Origin: Ceratorhiza oryzae-sativae | Taxonomy: Eukaryota > Basidiomycota > Agaricomycetes > Cantharellales > Ceratobasidiaceae | DNA length: 64,000 nucleotides | Direction: 5' to 3' | NCBI GenBank assembly: GCA_030998015.1 | Contig: JARWMV010000251.1 | Location: 310,001 to 374,000, forward strand | Shown: piece after piece, positions 11,697-23,162 of the stretch | How the letters are laid out: every line of letters starts with the position of its first letter | How positions within the stretch are numbered: the first letter of the stretch is position 1 | Made by a program: the position numbers and the translations under genes | Notes under the pieces: generated by a model | Database searches by the model: none | What the model was told of the DNA's origin: nothing | Seen by the model: the letters and a program-made list of their open reading frames with translations, nothing else

Positions 11697-13258
11697 ATGG
11701 CCGGAAATATGATGCAAGTAATCGACTCCCTACGCGAAAAGGCCACCGACGCCGTCTTTGCCTTGTCGTCATGCATGTGCAGACAATCGCGACCATCAAG
11801 GTCAACGGCAGATCGTTTGTTGTGAAACGAGTCTTGGGCGAGGGCGGATTTAGCTTTGTGTATCTTGTCGAGGATTCTACAAGCGGTCGGCTCTTTGCTC
11901 TCAAGAAGATCCGCTGTCCACCGGGGAGGACGGTGTTCGAGAGGTGATGCGCGAAGTAGAGGCTTACAGGCGCTTTCGGTGAGTTTGAATCCATGATCTG
12001 CGCGAATCCGAATCTCAGGCATCACCAAGGCATCCCAACATCATCAGAATACTCGACTCGGCGGTCGTTCCAAGACCACGACGAGGGCAAGATCGTCTAC
12101 CTCTTTCTCCCGTTCTACCAACGTGGCAACCTCCAGGATGCCATCACATCCCACTCCTCGCCGGCACACACTTTAGTGAACTCGAACTCGCCCAACTCTT
12201 CCGAGGAACCTGTCTCGGCGTCCGCGCCATGCACGCGTATCGCGCTCCCTCACACGGTGGACAATCATCGGGCAGTGCACCGCCGCGACAGCCAAGCCCC
12301 TCGCCCGCACACGCAGATCAGGACGATGATCACCAAGCTGCACTTCTACCCCAACCTCACGGTGACGATGATTCCGACGATGAGCATGGTGGATATACGT
12401 ATTCGTCCCAACCCGTGAAATCCGCTCCTACGCGCGGGCGCGATCCGGCTGAGGACCAGAGCAGGCTTCTATTCGATGGGGATTCAGAGCTCAGGAAAAT
12501 AGAGGACCGGGCTGGAGAGCAAGGTGTGCTGCAGGGCGAGGGTGTGCTGGTGCCTTATGCGCATCGTGACATTAAACCTGCGTAAGTTCTGCGATATTCC
12601 TTTTGCGGTGCATCTCACCTTGGTCCGAACAGAAACATCATGTACGCAGACGATGGGGTCACCCCAATTTTGATGGACTGTAAGTATTCTATCTTGATAT
12701 TCTCGCGTTCCCAACTTGACATCTTGCAGTCGGAAGTACAGTTCGAGCACGTATACCAATCGAAAATCGATCTCAGGCCTTGGTCCAACAAGTGTGTCCA
12801 CCATTCTTGCATCATCACTCGACTGACCTGGCATATTCAGGACCTAGCCGCAGAGCAATCGACAATGCCCTACCGCGCTCCCGAACTCTTCGATGTCAAG
12901 ACTGGCACGACCCTCACCGAAGCTGTAGACATTTGGTCCCTCGGGTGCACTCTGTTCGCACTCGCTTACGGCCACTCTCCATTTGAGACAACGCAGACCA
13001 TGGAGCAGGGAGGAAGTATGGCCATGGCTGTCATGGGTGGGAAATACAAGCATCCAGCAGAAAGTTCCGGCAGGTGGAGCCCTGCGTTTATTGCGCTGAT
13101 CGATTCCTGCCTCAAGGTCAATCCCGATGAGCGACCGGATATACACCAGGTGAATTATTTCTAATTAGTCTTCTTTGTGAAACTGACACGCTGCCGTTTA
13201 GCTAATTGCTATGACAGACAAGGTTATTGCGGCGCTGCAATATTGTATCTGGATTTGA
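11697..13258 (+). CDS. STK16/Env7-type serine/threonine kinase
   Basis: A compact kinase with an N-terminal Cys-rich palmitoylation-like patch (SSCMCRQ, residues about 25-31), as in STK16/MPSK1 and yeast Env7, which act at Golgi or vacuole membranes. Visible motifs in order are GEGGFSFVYL (Gly loop), FALKKI (catalytic Lys), the HPNIIRIL segment, HRDIKPANIM (catalytic Asp, interrupted by an intron), DFGS (formed across the intron at 12681-12728), MPYRAPELFD (APE) and DIWSLGCTLFALAYG. The C-terminal helix follows a last intron and ends at 13258. Single-base losses shift the frame at about 11780, 11917, 12065 and 12175, while each flanking frame keeps the family consensus. All catalytic motifs survive, so sequence error is more likely than a pseudogene. 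It is convergent with the glucoamylase gene. Confidence 0.85.
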
Positions 13259-13417
13259 GCTCTGCATTGTGCCGTTCTTTAGCTGTGGCATGTCGGACTA
13301 AAATATCGCTGGTGATCACTCGAAGATTCAGAAAGAAAACAATCTAAATTGATAAAATGTATTGACAAATGCCTTTAAGAGCCAGATTATACTTCAGCGG
13401 ATGAGCCCAGCCCATTT

Positions 13418-15689
<2,272 letters not shown>

Positions 15690-15742
15690 GCTGCAGATTC
15701 AGAGGATGTGATTGGTGAAGAACGCTTGCCAGTTGGCCAGAG

Positions 15743-15750
15743 TATTTATA
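15743..15750 (-). promoter_or_regulatory. TATA box of the glucoamylase gene
   Basis: On the minus strand the sequence reads TATAAATA, about 55-60 bp upstream of the glucoamylase ATG at 15689. Spacing and match fit a fungal TATA element for a strongly expressed secreted enzyme. The role is inferred from position only. Confidence 0.55.
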
Positions 15751-16249
15751 CAGACTCTCAATCTGACGTGTGTAGAGTAAGAAACGAGTGTGTTCCAAAA
15801 GACGCGTCTGGGATTGCCGGCGTCGTTTCGACGCGAATGTGCGGAAGAGACCAGTTGCAGTCACATTCATGTGGGGCAGGGGCCCTGGAGGTCACCTGGC
15901 CACAGGCGATAGGGGTATGGTCGCACAGGAAGCCCGGTGTGTGTCGCACAAATATTGATGGAACCGATTCTGGAACTGCCGATCGGCTCAAGTTGGAAGA
16001 CTAGCGGACAGATACACGTGAGCGGCGTCAGCACCATGTGTACCGAACCGGTTAGCCCCATACCCGGACGAGAGTGTGATCAATCCAAACAAGGATCAGC
16101 CTGCGTTTCGACACTTATTTGCATCATCGCTCAGAGTACCTCATGACTGATTGAGAACATTCTTGCGAAGGCTATTTCTCCGAGTGTTCTGGCAGACCAT
16201 TCGCGGTATCAATAAGGTAATTAACAAGACAACGTGAATCAGAAAGTTA
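15751..16249. other. Intergenic, upstream of glucoamylase
   Basis: About 500 bp between the glucoamylase promoter and the 3' end of the next minus-strand gene (16250). No coding segment is supported. It should hold the carbon-responsive part of the glucoamylase promoter. Confidence 0.4.
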
Positions 16250-17042
16250 TCATCGGGTCTTTTGGCGTTTGGCCTATGACATGTTAGAGCCAGGGGATCC
16301 AGCGAACACGAGACCTACTAATTTGTGCTTTTTCACAGGCTCAGCCTTTTTCATCTCAATCTTTGTTTGCAAAAGGTTGGAAGTGGTCTGATTGGTAGTC
16401 TGATCGGAAGTCTTGGCTGCTTTGCGTTCCTGTCGGCGTTGTCGCTTTGCAATGCGTCGATCTTTTTTAGATAAGCGAGGCTCGGTCTAGGTGTATGTAA
16501 GATAACGCAATGCCATAGCACTTGGGGACTTGCCGATTGTTCTTTCGGAGCGACTCGCACCGACTCATCGAGGGCAGCTACCAACAATCTTGGGTCATCC
16601 TCGTCTCCCACGCGGGCTGCCAGAGCCGCAAAACGCTTCATTCTCCGTGTATGTGTCTAATAGGGTTAATAGAGGTATAAGAGGCGGTTAGACTACTTAC
16701 TGACGAAGCAATGTGTACTGAAACCATCTTGGCGTGCTTGAGCTCTTTCCCGGGACAGACTATGCACGTGTTGGCCTCTCCGTCGGCTGGATAGAGTGGG
16801 TTCACCAAAGCCTCGGCCACACTCATTGGTGCCGGATCTTCGTCTTCCGATTCGCTCTCATCCGAGTCGCCTCTTGTTCGCTTTCCCAAGTTTTGAGCCT
16901 CGCTCGCGGAGCCCTCGGAGCTCGAATCAGACTCATCAGAATCTGTGTCTTGAGCTCCAATCACTTGCTTCAATTCATCGTCGATTCCGTCCTCCTCTTC
17001 CTGTTCTTTCTTGCGTATCCGCTTGTTGATGCGTTTGAACAT
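16250..17042 (-). CDS. Acidic/basic nuclear protein with U1-like zinc finger
   Basis: The product begins MFKRINKRIRKKEQEEEDG, continues into a Ser/Asp/Glu-rich acidic block with many casein-kinase-2-like sites (about residues 30-65), then has CIVCPGKELKHAKMVSVH followed after an intron by a His and an Arg-Arg pair. The C-x2-C-x13-H-x5-H spacing resembles U1-type C2H2 fingers. The C-terminal half is strongly basic (KKDRRIAKRQRRQERKAAK), and after a last intron it ends AKRQKTR at 16250. This alternation of acidic and basic tracts is typical of nucleolar ribosome-assembly proteins. I cannot assign a specific family. An upstream in-frame ATG at 17117 is possible, but the 17042 start gives the more usual basic N-terminus. 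Confidence 0.65.
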
Positions 17043-17683
17043 GGTGGTTGTGGATAGGTGTGAATTTAAGCGCCGGGCGATCATTTGGACATAGTGGCGC
17101 TCCGAGTGGCGTACCATGTCCCGCTCACACGTTACCCTACGCCTGTCACAAAAATCGCAGAAAACCTATACATAATTTACGTAATCTAAATATCGATGAG
17201 AGCTCACGAAAGCGACAAATTCATGCTATATGCTGGTACAAACATGAGAAACACTGGCGATGCCTCCGTGTCCCTCAGGAGCAAAATGGACCTAGTCCGA
17301 CAAGAAAAATAATGGGTATTTAAATTATTGCGTCAATATTAATTTGCGAAAATGCGAGTTGGAGATTTCGCATCCTCAGCGACCAGACCAAACATCCTTG
17401 CAACTTTCGAAAACTTGTCGGCCACCCCGATGGCTGCAACACGAGGATCACGTTAGCCTGGGGATTGATGTACCATGTCCATTTCACGTACACTTGAACC
17501 CACTCGCTCTGTAGCTATAGGTGCTGCAACTGCTTTATGCCCTCAATGCTCCAATCCAGGGGCTAGGCCCGCTCTCATGATCTATTGGCTAGACTTGGAA
17601 CGTCTCTCGCTCACTCCCCTCGCTTTGAAACGGCCGACTCAACGCGGGGGCAGCCACCACTGGCTGGGCCTAGAGCAAAAAGA

Positions 17684-17728
17684 AGATGAAAAAAGGAAGA
17701 TGAAAAAAGGAAGATGAAAAAAAAACCC
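17684..17728 (+). repeat. Short purine tandem repeat
   Basis: About three near-identical units of AGGAAGATGAAAAA type in tandem, between a gene and the tRNA-Thr gene. It is probably replication slippage. Confidence 0.6.
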
Positions 17729-17766
17729 CTAGCCTCAACATCGATGGAGCAAGACTTGTGATATCC

Positions 17767-17771
17767 AAAAA
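17767..17771 (-). terminator. Pol III terminator of tRNA-Thr
   Basis: Five T residues on the minus strand begin directly after the discriminator base of the tRNA, the usual RNA polymerase III stop signal. Confidence 0.8.
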
Positions 17772-17843
17772 TTCCCACTGCCTGACTCGAACAAGCGGCC
17801 TCGTCATTACTAGTGACGCGCTCTACCACTGAGCTAAGCGGGA
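17772..17843 (-). tRNA. tRNA-Thr (anticodon AGT)
   Basis: On the minus strand a full cloverleaf can be drawn. The 7-bp acceptor stem has one G-U pair, the D arm is GCTC/GAGC, and the anticodon stem is CGTCA/TGACG with loop CTAGTAA (anticodon AGT). There is a 5-nt variable loop, the T arm is GCTTG/CAGGC with loop TTCGAGT, and the discriminator is A. The intact B box carries TTCGAGT. No intron is present. It is 72 nt long and followed directly by a T5 stretch. Confidence 0.93.
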
Positions 17844-18267
17844 AGTGCTTGCTCAACGGATACTGGTAGCTCACTTGTCATCAGCCAGCTCAGAGGTCGG
17901 GCCGTCGATCACCCGTCATCATCGGCTGAATAAGCACGCCAAAAATGGAAGGCCTGTCTCGATCAGGGACACCGGGGAACACTGCAAATATTCGTCTGTA
18001 CACTGCATCAATGTCCCTTGACTCTGACCGCAACGCTCTAGATGAACATGACGAGAGCCCATGAAGAGTCTGGAAAACCTCGTCGTCTGCTAAGTACTCG
18101 CATGAGCCTTTCGAGGCATATCAGATTTGTGCGCGACAACCTGTGCCTTGCACGGATTCAGTGCGGGTGGTGTCGCGGCAGATTGCTCGTCTACACTGAT
18201 GGAGGTTTTAACCACATTATTGGCGTCGCGCTCTGACTGGGTAGCCATTCCAAAGAAGCGATTCTAC
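17844..18267. other. Intergenic or unresolved 5' part of the following coding segment
   Basis: Two overlapping plus-strand frames (one beginning MSLDSDRNALDEHDESP at 18012, another open from 18042 to 18236) may be broken 5' exons of the coding segment at 18268-18580. The frames do not join cleanly, and no firm gene model can be given. Confidence 0.3.
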
Positions 18268-18580
18268 GGGGCTGCGGTTTGACAATGCTAATGTTGCTGC
18301 TCAAATCGATATTTTACATTCACTGCGTCTCTCCTTCTCAGTTCCGGAGCTCAAGGGATATAATACCACCGCCGAGAATCCACTCAGGGGACCCGGTATT
18401 CTTATACATCGTCTTCCCAGTCGGAGCTTGTATCATGTGTTGGATGAACTAGAGACCGGCTTCCGAGACACAGCTATGAAAGCAAGAGGAATTTTGTCAA
18501 CCAACCACATCAGAGAGGCAGGTCAGGTTGTAGCACCCGCGCAAAAGTCGAGCAAGGCAGTGGGGGCAGACGAGGTCTAG
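18268..18580 (+). CDS. Unrecognised coding segment without a start codon
   Basis: A plus frame of about 100 codons, running from a LRFDNANVAAQID segment to SKAVGADEV before TAG at 18580, is open without any stop but lacks an ATG at its head. It therefore looks like the last exon of a gene or a frameshifted piece. Composition is protein-like (LDELETGFRDTAMKARG, REAGQVVAPAQKSS). Upstream, the frame SDWVAIPKKRFYGAA appears to continue into it after a one-base shift. No family is recognised. Confidence 0.4.
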
Positions 18581-18953
18581 ATAGGCTGGATTTGACACGC
18601 GTCTAGATTGTGTGATGGTGCATATAACATGGAATTAGATTACTCATATATGCGTGAGAGTTGGATGTGTATACTCGATGCTCGATTTTGCTGAGGGAGG
18701 CTCGTTGCAAGTTGTTTCATTAGACATTTGCCTGGAGAGCGGGCATTTCGCGGTCCGCCCATACAATCGACATCTGCGCTGCGGAGCTTACGGTCACACG
18801 AGGCGGTGCGAACAGGGGCCACCTAAAGAATTCATATTTTAAATATTTGTACGAGTCGATTGTTGATTGGTTCAAACTGCAACAATAGACCGCATCCCGA
18901 CGATACACCTCGTTTTCTATCGATTACACCACTTCATTTACCAAAACCTCGGT
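18581..18953. other. Intergenic
   Basis: No supported feature. The sequence is moderately AT-rich. It probably contains the 3' flank of the segment ending at 18580 and the promoter of the small spliced gene starting at 18954. Confidence 0.35.
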
Positions 18954-19221
18954 ATGCTCAGGTTCGCGTAGTTCTTTATTTCGTTGGTTATTGAACCTAA
19001 CAACGCGCATATAGGTGGGAAGACCCCCGCGATCATGCGATAGACCCAACGGGCAAGTACGCCGTGGCTACCAACCAGGTCAGCGGTATCATGTTTTTAT
19101 TTCTTTTTATTTCTATTTTATTTTTATATAGGGAAATGCGCAAACTGGTCCATTCAAGGGCATAGTTGTAAACCACTCGTCCACGTCACGGGTTGCTGTC
19201 TTTTGGCGTCTGCTCTATTGA
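18954..19221 (+). CDS. Possible small three-exon gene, 53 aa
   Basis: Exons 18954-18961, 19015-19078 and 19132-19221 join in frame with GT-AG introns of 53 bp each, giving 54 codons including the stop. The product starts MLRWEDPRDHAIDPTGKYA and continues NQGNAQTGPFKGIVV. The two introns and the T-rich tract before the second acceptor are typical of this genome, which is why I prefer a real gene to chance. The mini first exon of 8 nt is unusual, and additional upstream exons are possible. No domain is recognised. Confidence 0.4.
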
Positions 19222-19325
19222 GGATCGGGGTTGTTTCGGGAAGCTGCTTATTCTTTCGGAGTACTCATTTACTTCCAAAAAACCAAGAGAATAGTATTGT
19301 TTCTAAAGAAACACAGTATTAAAAT

Positions 19326-20705
19326 CTACCACAAGCCCTCTAGTCTAACAAACTCATTATCAGGGTCATATCCCCACCCCTGTATATCATACACGCCCAA
19401 CAGCCCAAAGAAATTAATAAACGGGAAAGCAGCCCACATTCCCCACTCTCTCGCCATTCCAACGAGCCATCCGGAGTCCTTGCGGGCACGCCCTTGACTC
19501 TCGGCGTGTTGAACGAAATGGTGCACGCGTTCGACACGTTTCGCTTGATACTCTCTCGCCCAAAGCTCGGGGCTCAGCCCGACCATGTTCCGCATGCTCT
19601 TGCCCCGTTTGGCCAAATTCGCCACCTCGCGCGCGCGCTGTTCGAGCGCGGCAATGATACGTCCGACGAGTACAGAGTCTTCGACGCCCATCCCGACGCC
19701 CTGGGCAGCATGTGGCGGCATAGCGTGTGCTGCGTCTCCTACGAGCACAATTCGTCCCTTGGAGCTATACCACTGCTCCGGTAGAGGGGATAGTCGGTAG
19801 ACAGGCCAATAGTAGATCTTCTCCGTCGCGCGCACAAGGTCGGGCAGGGGGGCAGGATGATTGCCATACGTCTCGAGCAAATTCGCTCGGACAGACTCGG
19901 GATCGGGTTCAGGTTCGTCCGCTGGTGGAGGATCTCGTGGGGTACGAGAAGAAAACCAATGGACGTGGGACCAATTGGCGGTTGCGTACGAGATGGCAAA
20001 GAGACCTCCGTGAGGGGAGATGGTGCGAATGCTTTGGTGCTGGGACAGAGGTTCGAGAAGGTGTTTGGGGATTTCGGACGAAGGAACCACTCCATAGACG
20101 GTCGTAACGCCCGAATACACTGCCCTTGAACTCGTTTTGCTGGAATCTGAATCTGCTTCGGGGTGTATTTGCCGTCGGGTAAAGGAATGAATCCCGTCTG
20201 CGCCGATGAGCAGGTCTCCTTTTGCCACCTCGCCATCCTCGAATCGAATCGACACGCCGAAATCGTCCTCTTCTAAGCTCTTAGCCTTTTTCCCATACAC
20301 GATCTTCAACCGACCCTCTTTTTCGTACTTTTCCATCGCGCGCAGCAAGCCCTGGAGCAAATCGCTCCTCAACACGCGCATCCCGATCGAGCCACGGGCG
20401 TACGGGTCCGATGCACCTCCATAACGAAAGACACCTATACGCGCCCCGTGTTGGTTCTGGAATAGCACGCTCGGAGTCGCCCCCGCGAATTTAAGTGGTT
20501 CGACGCCGAGTCTGTCTAGGAGTCGGTGTGCGTTTGGCGAGATGTTGAGGGCGCCACCGATGGTTGTCGGTTCCGGCCGGATCTCGTAGATGGTGACGTT
20601 TGGGACTGTCGCTCTTTGGAGGATGGCTAGTGCAGCGAGGGGTCCACATATACCGAGGCCGAGAATGAGAACTTGTTTAACGGGTGGATCCAGCTCTTCA
20701 GACAT
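19326..20705 (-). CDS. Group A FAD-dependent monooxygenase (salicylate hydroxylase-like)
   Basis: A single exon, 459 residues, the normal length for the family. The dinucleotide-binding GLGICGPLAALAIL lies at residues about 16-29. The DG motif region GDLLIGADGIHSF is near residue 165, and the GD motif IVLVGDAAHAMPPHAAQG, which contacts the FAD ribityl chain, is near residue 320. Such NAD(P)H-dependent enzymes hydroxylate aromatic or polyketide substrates. Which substrate cannot be told. A C-terminal hydrophobic patch (MWAAFPFINFFGLLGVYDI) could touch the membrane. There are no introns and no frame breaks, in contrast to the neighbouring genes. No biosynthetic cluster is evident around it. Confidence 0.9.
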   Translation of the reverse strand: MSEELDPPVKQVLILGLGICGPLAALAILQRATVPNVTIYEIRPEPTTIGGALNISPNAHRLLDRLGVEPLKFAGATPSVLFQNQHGARIGVFRYGGASDPYARGSIGMRVLRSDLLQGLLRAMEKYEKEGRLKIVYGKKAKSLEEDDFGVSIRFEDGEVAKGDLLIGADGIHSFTRRQIHPEADSDSSKTSSRAVYSGVTTVYGVVPSSEIPKHLLEPLSQHQSIRTISPHGGLFAISYATANWSHVHWFSSRTPRDPPPADEPEPDPESVRANLLETYGNHPAPLPDLVRATEKIYYWPVYRLSPLPEQWYSSKGRIVLVGDAAHAMPPHAAQGVGMGVEDSVLVGRIIAALEQRAREVANLAKRGKSMRNMVGLSPELWAREYQAKRVERVHHFVQHAESQGRARKDSGWLVGMAREWGMWAAFPFINFFGLLGVYDIQGWGYDPDNEFVRLEGLW

Positions 20706-21411
20706 CTTTGCCAGAATTCAAAAAAAACAAACAAACAGCTCAAGGCCGAAATTTCAAGGTCCAGAGGGCCAAAAGAAGAGAATTTTTATGGGCTGCTTGC
20801 AAAGTTCTAGTCGAGGTACAGGAGGTACACGCGATTGGGCGTACCGGCAGGGCCAAATCAATTTCGTTGGGGGATGGTGGCTAATTTCCGCTTGATTCGT
20901 CCCACTATCATGACGTCTGGCCGCCAGCCATCGGCAGGGCCACCGAATGCCAATATTTTTGAGCCAGTTGCGGGCGAGATGTGGCAACACCCTCCTGGTG
21001 GCTACTTCTAGGATGATTATGCCAGAAATTGGTCTTCACCGACAGGTTTCGGTCGAGTAAAAGGATCTTCCCGTTCACAGTTGGGCTGGATTTTGAATTC
21101 ATTGGGGTATCGGCCAAAAGGTATACATTCAGGTTACACATACATAAGTATAGTATAGCAACAGCAGAGATGTCAGGCCCAGGATGTAATCGTTACACGT
21201 TTGAGATGAGGAGAAAAGACAAAGAAAGGAAACACCAACATATAATCCCAAAATGGAAGGAGTCGAAACAAAATCAACCTACGGAGAAACAAAGAGGCTA
21301 GAAACCACGGACAGGTTGGACGGTTCCACGGAGGATAAAGGACGCGATTCCTTGAAGAGTATATAAGCCCCCAAGGGAATATTGTCTTCTCTCTGTTGAC
21401 TCACGATCACT
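20706..21411. other. Intergenic, monooxygenase promoter and PDE 3' flank
   Basis: About 700 bp between the FAD monooxygenase start (20705, minus) and the phosphodiesterase stop (21412, minus). Only short overlapping ORFs are present. A purine-rich run occurs near 21210-21240. No feature can be supported. Confidence 0.4.
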
Positions 21412-22920
21412 TTAGAGGACTAATCCGGTGGGTGGCAAATGATGTCCAACGGTCAGCACCGTGTTTCTTTTGATTGTGTTCACGCATATATAAACTCACC
21501 AAACTCATCCCCCTGGTGTGCAGCCACATACTCTACACCGAGCTCATTGGGTCCTAAATCTGTACCAGGTACGCCTTGATTGAGCTGACGAACGATGTAG
21601 TCTGCTATTGTCGGTGCGCCTGCCAGGTCGAATCCTGGGCTGGGCTCTTTGCAGTGGATGACTACTACTCGAAGCCCTTTCAGTACATCCTTCAAAGAGT
21701 CAGGAGATGGCGAAGGGATAGTGGGCTGAAGAGACAAGTGCGTGGCTTTACGTTTCAGACTTCGCGTGGTTGGAGGAGGGGGTGGGCTAGCAGATTTCGC
21801 TCGGCTCGAGTGTGGCTTGGTCACCGGAACTGAAAATCTTTGAGATTGCCGAATTTTGACAACCTCCCTTGCCAACACCCGCATCTCTTTCCGGACATGT
21901 TCAACACCGAGGTGGCCAAATAACTGCGCGACAGGGCGACCGGCTGGCCATGAGCACTCAAGGAGAATTGTGTGTAGGTTCGAGGACGTGAAGAGTCGGG
22001 CTGCGTCGCGCCAGATTGGGAGGAGCAACGGACGGCAGGGGTGTATGCCATTTGGGGATTCCGTGTTTATCTGATCAGGCGCAGCATCAAGCGGGGCCGA
22101 GCAAGGTGGGTCGACCGACAAGCTATCGACCGTGGATGCCGGTGAGAGGGTGGGCGTCGAGTGGGGCGGGGATGGGGCTGAAACGTCTGGATCCGGATCA
22201 GCCTCGACGTCTCCAAAAAAGAGAAACTCGTGTTGCGTAGGGACATGCCGGACGAAAAACGCAGAGGAGCGGTAGATACCCTGTTCATGCTCGTTGGCAC
22301 ACGAGCCCCCATGGGAGACCGGTACCACTCGCACCCGGACATCGTCCATGCCGATTCCGAGCTCCGAGTATTCGTCGCTCACGGGTAGAGCTCGGAGCTT
22401 TCCTCCCTGGCCGCCTTCCCAGTTGACAATGTTTGGCCAACATCGACCGGGGGAAAATATGCACCGGTGCAGATCGTCTAGGACACCTTGTGCACCCAGG
22501 ATTTGCTTCGTTCGGCCAGGCAGGGCGCCGGCAGAGATGATGAGGGATGCAACATGGTCGAGGTGGGCATGGGTGAGGAGATAGGCTCGGAGCTGGGTGT
22601 AGACCGCATAGGCTCTGTCGGTCGGGGTCGAGTCGGGGGCTAGTGCAGCGAAAGAGATGAGGGTGGGACGTGCTGAGGAGCCGTTTGAGGGCCCCGTAGC
22701 CCGAGCCTGCTTCTAGACCCAATATGCCCGCGTCCCATGGCTGGTCGCGTGGTTTGCATAGGTAGCTGTGATAAGGCTTAGCATGAGACAATGCAACAGT
22801 GACCAGCACACACCCCGAGAGATTCGTCTCGTCGTTGCCCCCACCGCTGCCGATGACGACAAGGTCAAAGTGACCGGGCGGGGCCGAGATACGTCGTCGC
22901 TTGATCTTGCGGGATGACAT
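21412..22920 (-). CDS. Class II cyclic nucleotide phosphodiesterase (Pde1-like)
   Basis: Low-affinity fungal 3',5'-cAMP phosphodiesterase with a metallo-beta-lactamase fold, which hydrolyses cAMP to AMP. The first exon, MSSRKIKRRRISAPPGHFD, leads into LVVIGSGGGNDETNLSG, followed by an intron. The metal site THAHLDH is near 22550, followed by the conserved IISAGALPGRTKQILGA. PVSHGG and FLFFGDVEAD supply further metal ligands. The C-terminal part has a Ser/Pro-rich insertion and the segment LLECSWPAGRPVAQLFGHL. A last intron (about 21420-21492) would give the ending DEFVL and a stop at 21412. Without it the frame would run on to 21480. One base appears lost near 22675 (the frame leaves and re-enters the family consensus). 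Its start lies 242 bp from the NOT1 start, implying a shared promoter region. Confidence 0.88.
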
Positions 22921-23162
22921 GGCGAGGTAGCGTATCGGCTCAAAAATGGGTGAATTTAAATACGAGCGAGTGTGAATTGGGCGAGTCAGTCGAGTCTGTG
23001 GAGGCTGTTCGCAGACCAAGGAGAGACGGGACGAGGGCTGCCTGCAGGCCGCGTAGGGGGAGAGAGCGTGATAAAGGAACAGCGACCACCAGTGGATGAG
23101 AGCTTGAAGCTTTGGCGCCCGGCGCTCGAAACCCGTGCTTGTCGCTGCCGACGACCACGGCC
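22921..23162. promoter_or_regulatory. Bidirectional promoter region, Pde1-like / NOT1
   Basis: The two start codons are divergent and only 242 bp apart, so both promoters and 5' leaders must share this interval. The sequence is GC-balanced and shows no clear TATA box. The function is inferred from gene order. Confidence 0.5.

Larger units (their letters stand above)
17043..17771. other. Intergenic with short purine tandem repeat
   Basis: No gene is supported between the zinc-finger protein gene and the tRNA. A purine-rich tandem repeat (unit about 14 bp, AGGAAGATGAAAAA type, roughly three copies) lies at about 17684-17728. A 34-codon plus ORF starting at 17352 is too short to defend. Confidence 0.4.

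Noticed and set aside
11697..13258. STK16-like kinase as a pseudogene
   Set aside because: All catalytic motifs are intact and every break is mended by one base. The same error type is found in essential NOT1, so sequencing error is the simpler reading.
19326..23162. Secondary-metabolite cluster around the FAD monooxygenase
   Set aside because: The neighbours are a phosphodiesterase, NOT1 and small unknown segments. No polyketide synthase, NRPS, terpene cyclase or transporter is present.
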